From assembly GCA_035626515.1 (NCBI GenBank), contig DASPNM010000023.1, positions 62,001 through 126,000 of the forward strand: 64,000 nucleotides of DNA, read 5' to 3'. The notes under the pieces are model-generated. The model was not told the DNA's origin. It saw nothing but the letters and a program-made list of their open reading frames with translations, and ran no database searches. This document shows positions 15,776 through 23,159 of the stretch, piece by piece. Source of the stretch: DASPNM01 sp035626515 (GTDB lineage Bacteria; Bacteroidota; Bacteroidia; Chitinophagales; Chitinophagaceae). Position 1 is the first letter of the stretch, and the number at the start of each line of letters is the position of its first letter. The translations under genes were made by a program, and so were the position numbers.

Positions 15776-16978
15776 CTAAGTTTTCGCGGTATGCAGTTTC
15801 CAGAAAAGCATCCCCGTGAGCAGGCAGAGGCTGCCGACGAGCCACCATAGAATGTGGAAATCAAAATGCTGCACCACCTGTGCCGCGCCCGCGGGTCCGA
15901 GAGTTTGCGCCGCCGACCAGGCCATAGTGTACAACGCAGCATATTCCCCGCGGTTGGCGGCATGCGTGCGATTGATCCAGTATGTATTCATGAAGGGCAT
16001 GGCCATCATTTCGCCGAACGTGACCACGATGATCATAACTGCGGCCAGCCATGGGCCGATGCCCGGAATGTTGAGAACATAGAACGACAGACCTACCAGC
16101 AGCACCCCAATGCTGATATAAAAAGTGGCGCGGCGTTTTCCTTCCAGGTTGTAAATCATGATCATTTCCAGCGCGGCGATGATGAGACCGTTGACCGCCA
16201 TCAGCATTCCGATGAAAGGTTCAGAAAAATGAAGATCCTGTCTGAAGTAAACGGGAAGATTTGTGAAAAGCTGAAAAAAACAGCTTGCGAAAAGAATGGT
16301 CAGCACGATGAAGACAAGGTAATTCCCATCCCGGAAAGCTGATTTCGTAAAAACCTGCGTACTGTCCCTTCTCGACGTCGCTTGTTGACGGGGAGGTTTT
16401 AATGTGAACCACATGAGGCCAGCTGCGGAAATATTGGTTATTCCGTCAACCCAGAACAAGAGCTCGTAATTTATATGGGCGAGCACCCCGCCGAGTGCGC
16501 TTCCCACAGCCCAGCCCAGGTTGATGGCAAGGCGATTCAGCGAGTAGGAGCGGGTGCGGTTTTCCGGCTTGCTGTAGAAGGCGATGGCTGTGGAGTTTGC
16601 AGGCCGGAAGGCTTCGTTGACGAAACTCAGGAGAAAGGTGAACACACAGATCGTCGGGTACGTCTTCATCTGGCCAAGCACGATAAACAGAATACCGCCA
16701 CCAACAAGCGTGATCAGTTGCACCGGGTAAAACCCTACGCGGTCCGTAAGCTTTCCCCCGAAATAAGCCCCGCTGAACGCCCCGGCGCCGAACATCCCGA
16801 ATACGATCCCTGCCTGCCCGACTGTGAAACCCATTTCGGGACTTGTGAGGTAAAGTGTGAGAAAGGGGACTACCATGGTACCGCTGCGGTTGATGAGCAT
16901 CACAAGCGACAAAAGCCAGGTGGAGCGGGAGAGTCCGGAGTAAGCGTTCCTGTACGAGCGGAGGGTTCGTGCGAACAT
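15776..16978 (-). CDS. MFS transporter
   Basis: Inner-membrane major facilitator with about 12 hydrophobic segments; substrate unknown. The start at 16978 (MFARTLRSYRNAYSGLSRST) is preferred over the one 21 bases upstream. TM1 is TWLLSLVMLINRSGTMVVPFLTLYL. The signature loop between TM2 and TM3 is GAYFGGKLTDRVGFYPVQ, and PENRTRSYSLNRLAINLGWAVGSALGG corresponds to the motif around TM5. A longer cytoplasmic loop with RQQATSRRDSTQVF separates the two halves. 400 residues. First gene of the minus-strand run down to ACBP; drug efflux is one option but cannot be shown. Confidence 0.88.
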   Translation of the reverse strand: MFARTLRSYRNAYSGLSRSTWLLSLVMLINRSGTMVVPFLTLYLTSPEMGFTVGQAGIVFGMFGAGAFSGAYFGGKLTDRVGFYPVQLITLVGGGILFIVLGQMKTYPTICVFTFLLSFVNEAFRPANSTAIAFYSKPENRTRSYSLNRLAINLGWAVGSALGGVLAHINYELLFWVDGITNISAAGLMWFTLKPPRQQATSRRDSTQVFTKSAFRDGNYLVFIVLTILFASCFFQLFTNLPVYFRQDLHFSEPFIGMLMAVNGLIIAALEMIMIYNLEGKRRATFYISIGVLLVGLSFYVLNIPGIGPWLAAVMIIVVTFGEMMAMPFMNTYWINRTHAANRGEYAALYTMAWSAAQTLGPAGAAQVVQHFDFHILWWLVGSLCLLTGMLFWKLHTAKT

Positions 16979-17061
16979 GGGCGCAAAGTTACCGTGCACC
17001 GCTCGTCCCTATCGCCTTGTTTATTTGTTCAATTCAATCTATTTTCCCGCAAACAACCACC

Positions 17062-17409
17062 ATGGGAAAATACATACTCAGTATTTCCGTACTTGCCTGC
17101 GTTGCAATCATTCTTTCCTGCGGCAGCTCGAAAAATCTTGCGGAGACCCCGCGGCTCACCTACGAATCGGATTTGAGCACTGTTATCATGAACAATTGTA
17201 CTCCCTGCCACATCCCGGCGAAAGGAGGCTTCAAAAAAGCTTACGACAACTACGCGAACGTAAAAACCGATATTGACGAAATGATCCGTCGCATGGAGCT
17301 GGATCCTTCCGACAAGGGATTCATGCCTTTTAAAAAGAAAGCCCGGCTACCCGACAGTACGATCGCGGTCTTCAAAAGATGGCGGGCCGACGGCTTGCGC
17401 GAAAAGTAA
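17062..17409 (+). CDS. Small lipoprotein with one CxxCH haem-binding motif
   Basis: The ATG at 17062 starts MGKYILSISVLACVAIILSCGSSK, a lipoprotein signal with Cys near residue 20, so the protein is probably membrane-anchored. The mature part holds one CTPCH motif (about residues 47-51), preceded by TVIMNNCTPC, and a distal Met in FMPFKKKARLPDS that could be the axial ligand. This is the layout of a monohaem c-type cytochrome domain, as in many Bacteroidota proteins with the same ending (STIAVFKRWRADGL). 115 residues. Haem attachment is inferred from the motif only. It converges on a DinB-family gene 8 bases away. Confidence 0.75.
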   Translation: MGKYILSISVLACVAIILSCGSSKNLAETPRLTYESDLSTVIMNNCTPCHIPAKGGFKKAYDNYANVKTDIDEMIRRMELDPSDKGFMPFKKKARLPDSTIAVFKRWRADGLREK

Positions 17410-17419
17410 TTTACTTTTC
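17401..17419. repeat. 19-base palindrome at the junction of two convergent genes
   Basis: GAAAAGTAA, a central T, then TTACTTTTC. It contains the stop codon of the lipoprotein gene and reaches that of the convergent DinB gene. The stem is AT-rich, so it may serve as a weak two-way terminator. Confidence 0.4.
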
Positions 17420-17870
17420 AGGGATAAGCGATTGGCTTCCGGTCCAATATCTGGTGCACATGGTGACGCAGATGCGTGATGTAATCTTCTGCAAGCCATT
17501 CCAGGCTGTGCACCTCTTCAGTCTTGCAAAGCCTTTTCGCGTCATCGCTGTCTGCCGATCCTAAAATGTGGCAAAGCTGCCGGTTCAGCAGGAGCCAGAG
17601 CTGCAACAGGTCAGAAAATGAGAAAGCCTGGTGGTTGGCGTATTTGACCCAAAGATCCTGGTTGTATACGATCTGCGGAGTTTCTTCATAGCGCGCTACA
17701 ATAAAGCGGCGGATGTTGTTCTGAGCCGAATCCACGAGGTGTCCGAGGATTTCCTTTTTACTCCATTTTCCGGGAGCGGGCCTCCGCTCCAGTTGAGCTT
17801 CGGAAATGGAACGCATGCTGTTGTGATAATCGTCCAGCAGACTTTTTAGCTGCAAGGCAGTCTGTTTCAT
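17418..17870 (-). CDS. DinB-superfamily protein
   Basis: Four-helix-bundle protein of the DinB/YfiT-like group, often metal-dependent thiol or sulfur-transfer enzymes. The ATG at 17870 is chosen (MKQTALQLKSLLDDYHNSMR). The 33 residues further upstream contain CYRC-like text without a family match. The conserved first His is in PGKWSKKEILGHLVDSAQNN (about residue 45). The C-terminal pair is in WLAEDYITHLRHHVHQIL (near 135), the usual H..H metal site. 150 residues is normal. The actual substrate cannot be deduced. Confidence 0.85.
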   Translation of the reverse strand: MKQTALQLKSLLDDYHNSMRSISEAQLERRPAPGKWSKKEILGHLVDSAQNNIRRFIVARYEETPQIVYNQDLWVKYANHQAFSFSDLLQLWLLLNRQLCHILGSADSDDAKRLCKTEEVHSLEWLAEDYITHLRHHVHQILDRKPIAYP

Positions 17871-17984
17871 TTCTTGAGGTTTGACGGCTTCAAAACTATG
17901 CATCTCCCGGCAACGGTAACAAAATACCCGGTTTCGTGATCTGAAAGCGTAACCCAACATTTCAATCACTTTAAAACATTTGTT

Positions 17985-18842
17985 ATGAAAAATTTCTTCT
18001 TAAGATCATTCCTCGGCCTTTTGCTGACGGGCGTGAGTTTGATCAGTTGTAAGCGGGACGGACACCTCCCTTCAAATCAGTCAGCTGCGCAATTTCGACC
18101 GCGGTATTCTTCGATCGAAGAATTTCGGCACGGCATTTCCCGCGTGGTCGATCTGATCCAGGAGCATCGAATTTATGCCTACCTGGATACAGTGCCCAAT
18201 GGCCGTCCGGACGTGAATGGTCGCAGGCTTCCCCTCGCGCAATTCGGGTATGCAATTTTGGAAAAGCTCAACGGAAGCCAGGAACAGATTGCTTCCGGCG
18301 TATATGATGTTTTCCATTTCGACGGCGCCACCTTCTCCCTCATTTCCTTCATCATGAAAGCTCAGATGGTGGGAGACATTTCGGCCCAGAGCATGGTGAA
18401 CATTATTTCCGCGATTCCTCTGCCTCCGATTGCCGTAGCTAATTTTCAGCCTCCCGTCGCGCAGGTCGCCCCGGTAGAACAGGCCAATAATTGTTGCGAC
18501 AACTGCAATCCGCAGATCAAGATCAAAGTTACCTGGGCATATAAATCGGCCTGCGGTAATTACGAACGAGAGACGTCGGGTTACGCGGCGAACAACACAC
18601 TCAACAACATGAGCGGGGGCCGCATCTACCGGTTCGACGCGGAAATCAGTGGTTGCCCCTGCCCGGGCGGTGTACTCACCAGTACTGTAACAGCTCCAGC
18701 CGGCGCATCGTACGGAACCGGCCCCGCAGCCGGCGGCGGAGTGACCCTGTTCCCGGTTTCTTCCGGAACTTATACGGTCACCTTCACGTACAAAGTGTGC
18801 GACAAAACCGTAACCAAAACCTTCACGCTTACCGTTAAGTGA
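17985..18842 (+). CDS. Hypothetical cysteine-rich lipoprotein
   Basis: The N-terminus MKNFFLRSFLGLLLTGVSLISCKRD is a lipoprotein signal with Cys near residue 22. The middle (40-160) has no recognised domain. From about 165 comes NNCCDNCNPQIKIKVTWAY, then a SACGNYE and a GCPCPGG segment, and the C-terminal 60 residues look like an Ig-like or PKD-like beta sandwich (GTYTVTFTYKVCDKTVTKTFTLTVK). Eight or so cysteines in the second half suggest disulfides or a metal site. 285 residues. Probably surface- or periplasm-exposed; function unknown. Followed by a strong terminator. Confidence 0.75.
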   Translation: MKNFFLRSFLGLLLTGVSLISCKRDGHLPSNQSAAQFRPRYSSIEEFRHGISRVVDLIQEHRIYAYLDTVPNGRPDVNGRRLPLAQFGYAILEKLNGSQEQIASGVYDVFHFDGATFSLISFIMKAQMVGDISAQSMVNIISAIPLPPIAVANFQPPVAQVAPVEQANNCCDNCNPQIKIKVTWAYKSACGNYERETSGYAANNTLNNMSGGRIYRFDAEISGCPCPGGVLTSTVTAPAGASYGTGPAAGGGVTLFPVSSGTYTVTFTYKVCDKTVTKTFTLTVK

Positions 18843-18860
18843 TCCCTGCGGTTTCTCCAC

Positions 18861-18894
18861 GTACACAGCCTCATGCAGGCTGTGTACTTTTTTT
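18861..18894 (+). terminator. Rho-independent terminator overlapping the convergent gene
   Basis: GTACACAGCCT (18861-18871) and AGGCTGTGTAC (18877-18887) form a perfect 11-bp stem with loop CATGC, followed by seven T. The T tract and right arm also encode the last residues and the stop of the minus-strand flavoprotein. Confidence 0.92.
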
Positions 18895-19815
18895 GTTAAG
18901 CCTAACGGCTTTTTCTTCTTTCTGGAGCTGCTTGTTTATGTATACGCCTGCTTTTGCTCCTTCCGCTGCTGCGATCACGACCAGGTGAATGTCCCACGAG
19001 GCATCCCCGACAACGTAGAGTCCCGGCACCTTTGTTCGTCCCGACTTGGTGGTGAGCACAACCCCGTGACTACTTACGCGGCAGCCCAGCTCTTGCGCAA
19101 GGCTGCTCTGCTGTTCGTATTCCATCGAGAGAAAGGCTGCCTCACAGGCCACTGTTTGTCCGCTTTCCAAAACAATCTGATTCAGCATGCCGTCGGTTCC
19201 AACCAAGCGTCTTATTCGGGTCGTGAAAACCGGTATGTTGTACCGGGCAAGGAGCCGATTGTCTTTTCGTCCGACAAAATCATTTCCGTGGGTAAACAGG
19301 CTTACTTGCGTACTCCAGGTAGTGAGTGAAGTGGCAAGCTCGATACCTTTCTTCGCTTCGGCGATCACAGCCACGCGCTTGTCCTTTACCTCCCAGCCGT
19401 CGCAGTAAGGACAATGAAAAACAGAGCGTCCGAAGAACTCGCGCAATCCGGGAATCCCCGGAAGCCTGTCCTTCAGCCCTGTGGCAATGACCAGCTTCGC
19501 ACAGGAATAGGAGAGGCCTTCCCGGTCTTGCAGCAGGAAACGTCCATCAGAAGTGCGTTGAGCAGCGAGGATTTCGGTTTTCTTCACGGGCACCTTGTAC
19601 TTTTTCAGTTCCTGAGCTACGATCGCCAGAAATTCTTTGGGAAGGATGTGATCGCGCGTAAGATAGTTGTGAATCCCGTGGGATGCAAGGTTCCGCTGCC
19701 TGCCGGCGTCGATCAGCAAAACCTTTCGGCGGCACCGGCCGAGGACCACGGCGGCATTCAGCCCCGCAGGGCCGCCGCCGATAATGATAACCTCGTATGA
19801 ACGGTCAGCTGGCAT
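18871..19815 (-). CDS. Thioredoxin-reductase-like FAD-dependent oxidoreductase
   Basis: Two-domain flavoprotein. The FAD site YEVIIIGGGPAGLNAAVVLGR lies at about 7-28, a redox disulfide CPYC in VFHCPYCDGWE near 132-135, and a second FAD contact in GLYVVGDAS near 275. The second nucleotide-binding loop is unusual: where TrxR-like proteins carry a glycine-rich GxGxxG/A, this one reads VAVIAEAKKGIELA (about 148-161). NADPH binding is therefore doubtful, as in some ferredoxin- or otherwise-coupled relatives. 314 residues. Its last codons lie in the terminator of the convergent lipoprotein gene. The general class is sure, the substrate is not. Confidence 0.85.
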   Translation of the reverse strand: MPADRSYEVIIIGGGPAGLNAAVVLGRCRRKVLLIDAGRQRNLASHGIHNYLTRDHILPKEFLAIVAQELKKYKVPVKKTEILAAQRTSDGRFLLQDREGLSYSCAKLVIATGLKDRLPGIPGLREFFGRSVFHCPYCDGWEVKDKRVAVIAEAKKGIELATSLTTWSTQVSLFTHGNDFVGRKDNRLLARYNIPVFTTRIRRLVGTDGMLNQIVLESGQTVACEAAFLSMEYEQQSSLAQELGCRVSSHGVVLTTKSGRTKVPGLYVVGDASWDIHLVVIAAAEGAKAGVYINKQLQKEEKAVRLNKKSTQPA

Positions 19816-19843
19816 GATTTCCGTGCTCTTTCACAAAAACGTT

Positions 19844-20032
19844 ATGCCAAAGGATCGAAAAAAACAGGAGCAGGAACCGAAGGAACATAGTTCCAATGAA
19901 GACCAGCAGGGAGTGGACAAAGCTCCGGGGGAAGAGCAGGGCATGAGTGAAAAGGTGAAATTGGAGGATCTCAAAGGAAAAAAAGTGGACAGGGACCCGT
20001 CGCGAGCCGGGGACGAGCCGCTCGGGCGCTGA
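19844..20032 (+). CDS. Hypothetical small, highly charged protein
   Basis: Not recognised. The ATG at 19844 gives 62 residues with almost no hydrophobic ones: MPKDRKKQEQEPKEHSSNED, then acidic and basic stretches and a DPSRAGDEPLGR end. It is predicted to be disordered. It is divergent from the flavoprotein gene, whose start is 28 bases away. Such short, charged proteins are common in Bacteroidota, but coding status rests only on the open frame. Confidence 0.45.
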   Translation: MPKDRKKQEQEPKEHSSNEDQQGVDKAPGEEQGMSEKVKLEDLKGKKVDRDPSRAGDEPLGR

Positions 20033-20087
20033 AAGGGGAAGAATAGCAACATTTAAATGGGTTTACAGTTTGTCAGACGCCGAAGCG

Positions 20088-20108
20088 GTTGAACATCGAA
20101 CATCGAAC
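20088..20108. repeat. Short 7-bp tandem repeat
   Basis: GTTGAAC, ATCGAAC, ATCGAAC in phase, in the gap after the small charged ORF. A few bases on, the complement shows AGAAGTC, related to the units at 12277. Confidence 0.45.
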
Positions 20109-20140
20109 GAATTTCCATGACGCCTGACTTCTAACCCACT

Positions 20141-20257
20141 TCAGCAATACCCCAGGAGCCAGTAAATGATCACAAAGACGACAATAAATCCCAGGCAGCC
20201 TCCGCCCAGTTTGTAAGCTCCGTAACCCGCGATCAATGTCCGCAGCCAGTCGCGCAT
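20141..20257 (-). CDS. Putative 38-residue single-helix membrane protein
   Basis: Minus-strand frame from the ATG at 20257. The N-terminus is MRDWLRTLIAGYGAYKLGGG (residues 1-20). A hydrophobic segment CLGFIVVFVIIYWLLGYC covers 21-38, with the stop directly after it. A short basic or amphipathic N-terminus plus one helix is the usual look of small inner-membrane peptides. The frame is too short for routine gene callers. No function can be named, and coding is inferred from composition only. Confidence 0.5.
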   Translation of the reverse strand: MRDWLRTLIAGYGAYKLGGGCLGFIVVFVIIYWLLGYC

Positions 20258-20313
20258 AGTCAAGAATTTACCTTGTTATTGGGAAAACTGTGCCACGGTT
20301 AATCAGTTGACTG

Positions 20314-20335
20314 GTGAACTGGTTGACCAGTTCAC
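20314..20335. repeat. 22-base palindrome between the small ORF and the FkbM gene
   Basis: GTGAACTGGT (20314-20323), TG, then ACCAGTTCAC (20326-20335): 10-bp arms. It lies within a larger stretch of related short words (AGTTGAC, TGGTGAA, ACCAGTT). No T tract follows, so it is more repeat or operator than terminator. Confidence 0.45.
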
Positions 20336-20369
20336 TGAGGGTGTGGAGCAGGGGACTGAAAATAGCGCT

Positions 20370-21212
20370 TTACTGACTTTTTAGACTGTCCCGACCATCG
20401 TCCGGCTCCAGTTGGAGATCAAAGATATCCTGCGGGGATAGCTGCAGCAACCCAGCCAGATCGAGCAGGCGCCCGTCGTGATGGATCCGGTAATTCAGTC
20501 CGTCCAGCAACTCCCAGATCCGTCGCAGGGTTTTTTCACGATCCCGGTAGGTAAAAGCATGAATGCTGACAATGCCCGCAGGACGGAAACGGCGCAATGT
20601 TTCCCTGGATCCCAGCAAAACATCAACTTCCGAACCTTCCACGTCAATTTTGATGAAACCGGGACAACAGTCCTCCCGGAATACGAACTCGTCGACGGTT
20701 GTGACCTGGACCGTATGCGGATGTTTTCGAATGCCACTGCCGTGGTCGATCAATTGGAGGCTATTCGCTTCCGAAACGCTTAGCTTGCGGAACGCGTCAG
20801 CTGGTTCGTTGACGAAAAAGCTGGCTGTTCCGGATTCCGCGCCTACTGCGCAGTCGTGGATTTTCACAACGGTTTCCAGCGTGTTCAGCCGAACCATTTT
20901 TTGCAACAAAACGAGCGTCGACGGCGTGGGCTCGAACGCGTGTACCGACTTCGCACCGAGCTGTGCCATCCTGATTGAGTAAATGCCAATGTGGGCACCA
21001 ATATCAATTCCGGTCATTCCCCGTTGAAACCGGGAGGCCAGAAAGCGAAAATTCTGCTCTTCGTAGTCGTGCGGAAAATGACGGGCAAGGGCAGCGGGCA
21101 GTCTCAGCCGGAAATCGTTCACGCGGTCGGTGAGTACGCCGCCCGAAAAAAGACCAAATGCCCGGAGGTACCAGGCCCGGACCCAACAATAAAGGCATCC
21201 ACCAATTTTCAC
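20370..21212 (-). CDS. FkbM-family S-adenosylmethionine methyltransferase
   Basis: Class I methyltransferase, probably acting on a hydroxyl of a sugar or other small molecule. The SAM-binding motif I is in GMTGIDIGAHIGIYSIRMAQLG (about 65-85), motif II in VHAFEPTPSTLVLLQKM, and the FkbM core in GFIKIDVEGSEVDVLLGSRETL near 190-210. The first 30 residues are hydrophobic and aromatic (CLYCWVRAWYLRAFGLFSGG) and may be a membrane-associating segment. 280 residues is usual. Surrounding glycosyltransferase genes suggest a role in surface glycan modification, which is inference. Confidence 0.88.
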   Translation of the reverse strand: MKIGGCLYCWVRAWYLRAFGLFSGGVLTDRVNDFRLRLPAALARHFPHDYEEQNFRFLASRFQRGMTGIDIGAHIGIYSIRMAQLGAKSVHAFEPTPSTLVLLQKMVRLNTLETVVKIHDCAVGAESGTASFFVNEPADAFRKLSVSEANSLQLIDHGSGIRKHPHTVQVTTVDEFVFREDCCPGFIKIDVEGSEVDVLLGSRETLRRFRPAGIVSIHAFTYRDREKTLRRIWELLDGLNYRIHHDGRLLDLAGLLQLSPQDIFDLQLEPDDGRDSLKSQ

Positions 21213-21315
21213 ACTTTGAAAGTACCTGTTTTTGGCCGGGTTGATTTTGCTGAAAAGTTTTGAAAAACTGTCTGTTACCGTTGGCGGGCAACAAAAAATA
21301 ACGGGTCTAATGGCT

Positions 21316-21323
21316 TACCTTTG
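21316..21323 (+). promoter_or_regulatory. Candidate -7 box of lepA
   Basis: TACCTTTG fits TAnnTTTG exactly, 40 bases before the lepA ATG. No TTG is found 19-21 bases upstream. Confidence 0.35.
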
Positions 21324-21363
21324 CCCGCCCGGGCGAAGCACCGGCGCCCCCGGAAATTCGTAC

Positions 21364-23157
21364 ATGAAGCACATTCGAAATTTTTGCATCATCGCCCACA
21401 TTGACCATGGGAAATCCACCCTGGCAGACCGTCTGTTGCAAGTGACCAATACGATCAGCGAACGGGACATGATGGACCAGGTGCTGGACGACATGGACCT
21501 GGAGCGCGAGAAGGGGATTACGATAAAAAGCCACGCAATCCAGATCAATTACGCGCATACCGACAGGCAGGAATACACGCTTAACCTGATCGACACTCCC
21601 GGTCACGTGGACTTCAGCTATGAAGTGAGTCGTGCCCTTGCTGCGTGTGAAGGCTGCCTTTTGCTGGTGGATGCAACGCAGGGGATCCAGGCTCAGACAA
21701 TCAGCAACTTATACCTGGCAATTGACAATGACCTTGAGATCATTCCCATCATCAACAAGATTGATATGGAGGGGGCCATGGTCGAGGAAGTGAAAGATCA
21801 GATCATCGAGCTGATTGGCTGCAAGCCTAATGAAATTCTTCTTGCCAGCGCGCGGACCGGCGTTGGAGTGAATGAAATCCTGCATGCCATTGTGGACCGA
21901 ATCCCTTCGCCCAAGGGCGATCCGGCAGCGCCGCTGCAGGCGCTCATCTTTGACAGCGTTTACAATTCGTTTCGGGGAATCATCGTCTATTACCGAATCA
22001 TGAACGGAAGCATCCGAAAAGGCGACCGGGTGCAGTTCGTTTCCACCGGGCAGGAGTATGAAGCCGACGAAGTTGGAATTCTCAAGCTGCGCATGCTGGA
22101 AAAGCACGAAGTGGGCTGTGGTGACGTGGGCTACATCATTACAGGAATCAAGAACGCCAAGGAAGTGAAGGTAGGTGATACCATCACACTTGCTTCAAAT
22201 CCTAACCCGAAGATGATCCAGGGTTTCGAAGAAGTGAAGCCAATGGTCTTTGCCGGGATTTTCCCGGTGAACACCGAAGATTTTGAAGAGCTGCGAGACT
22301 GTATGGACAAGCTGCAGCTTAATGACGCTTCTTTAACTTACGAGCTCGAAACCTCGCAGGCGCTGGGATTCGGATTTCGGTGCGGCTTTTTGGGAATGCT
22401 TCACATGGAGATTGTGCAGGAGCGGCTGGAGCGGGAGTTCAACCAAATGGTCATCACTACGGTTCCGAATGTAAGCTTTCGGGCTTACCTGACGGACGGG
22501 GAGATGATCACGGTGAACAATCCCACCGAGTTTCCGGACCCGGTCAAGACCGACCGGATTGAAGAACCGTTCATTAAGGCGCAGATCATCAGCAAGCCCG
22601 AATACATCGGCAACATCATGACACTTTGCCTGGGAAAGCGGGGGATCCTCCTTAACCAGAGTTACCTCACAACCACGCGGGTGGAGCTTCTTTTCGAAAT
22701 GCCGCTTACCGAGATCGTGTTCGACTTTTATGACAAGCTGAAGTCACAAACCCGGGGATACGCTTCTTTCGATTATCATCCCATCGGGTACCGCGAAAGC
22801 GATATCGTGAAAATGGACATTTTGCTAAACGGGGACAAGGTAGACGCGCTCAGTGCGCTCATCCACCGCAGCCGCGCGCAGGATTTCGGGAGGAAGCTGT
22901 GCGAAAAGCTCAAGGAGTTGCTTCCGCGACAGCAATTCCAGATCGCCATCCAGGCAGCCATCGGCGCCAAGATCATAGCCCGGGAAAATATTTCTGCGCT
23001 CAGGAAGGACGTGACCGCGAAGTGCTACGGCGGTGACGTGAGCCGTAAAAGAAAGCTGCTGGAAAAACAAAAGGAAGGAAAGAAGCGGATGAGGCAGATC
23101 GGAAGTGTGGAAGTTCCGCAGGAAGCATTCCTGGCGGTACTGAAGCTGAACGACTGA
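21364..23157 (+). CDS. lepA: Translation elongation factor 4 (LepA)
   Basis: Ribosome-bound GTPase that back-translocates or remodels stalled ribosomes. The ATG at 21364 gives MKHIRNFCIIAHIDHGKST, placing G1 at residues 12-19. G3 is DTPGHVDF (about 77), G4 NKID (about 131) and G5 SARTG. The C-terminal LepA-specific domain has YASFDYHPIGYRESDIVKMD and the basic end KRKLLEKQKEGKKRMRQIGS. 597 residues is standard. The upstream in-frame extension (44 residues) covers the promoter region and is rejected. A glycosyltransferase gene starts 2 bases after the stop. Confidence 0.98.
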   Translation: MKHIRNFCIIAHIDHGKSTLADRLLQVTNTISERDMMDQVLDDMDLEREKGITIKSHAIQINYAHTDRQEYTLNLIDTPGHVDFSYEVSRALAACEGCLLLVDATQGIQAQTISNLYLAIDNDLEIIPIINKIDMEGAMVEEVKDQIIELIGCKPNEILLASARTGVGVNEILHAIVDRIPSPKGDPAAPLQALIFDSVYNSFRGIIVYYRIMNGSIRKGDRVQFVSTGQEYEADEVGILKLRMLEKHEVGCGDVGYIITGIKNAKEVKVGDTITLASNPNPKMIQGFEEVKPMVFAGIFPVNTEDFEELRDCMDKLQLNDASLTYELETSQALGFGFRCGFLGMLHMEIVQERLEREFNQMVITTVPNVSFRAYLTDGEMITVNNPTEFPDPVKTDRIEEPFIKAQIISKPEYIGNIMTLCLGKRGILLNQSYLTTTRVELLFEMPLTEIVFDFYDKLKSQTRGYASFDYHPIGYRESDIVKMDILLNGDKVDALSALIHRSRAQDFGRKLCEKLKELLPRQQFQIAIQAAIGAKIIARENISALRKDVTAKCYGGDVSRKRKLLEKQKEGKKRMRQIGSVEVPQEAFLAVLKLND

Positions 23158-23159
23158 GC

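Noticed and set aside
21232..21363. 44-residue extension of LepA
   Set aside because: It covers the promoter region and has no counterpart in LepA proteins, whose invariant start is MKHIRNFCIIAHIDHGKST.
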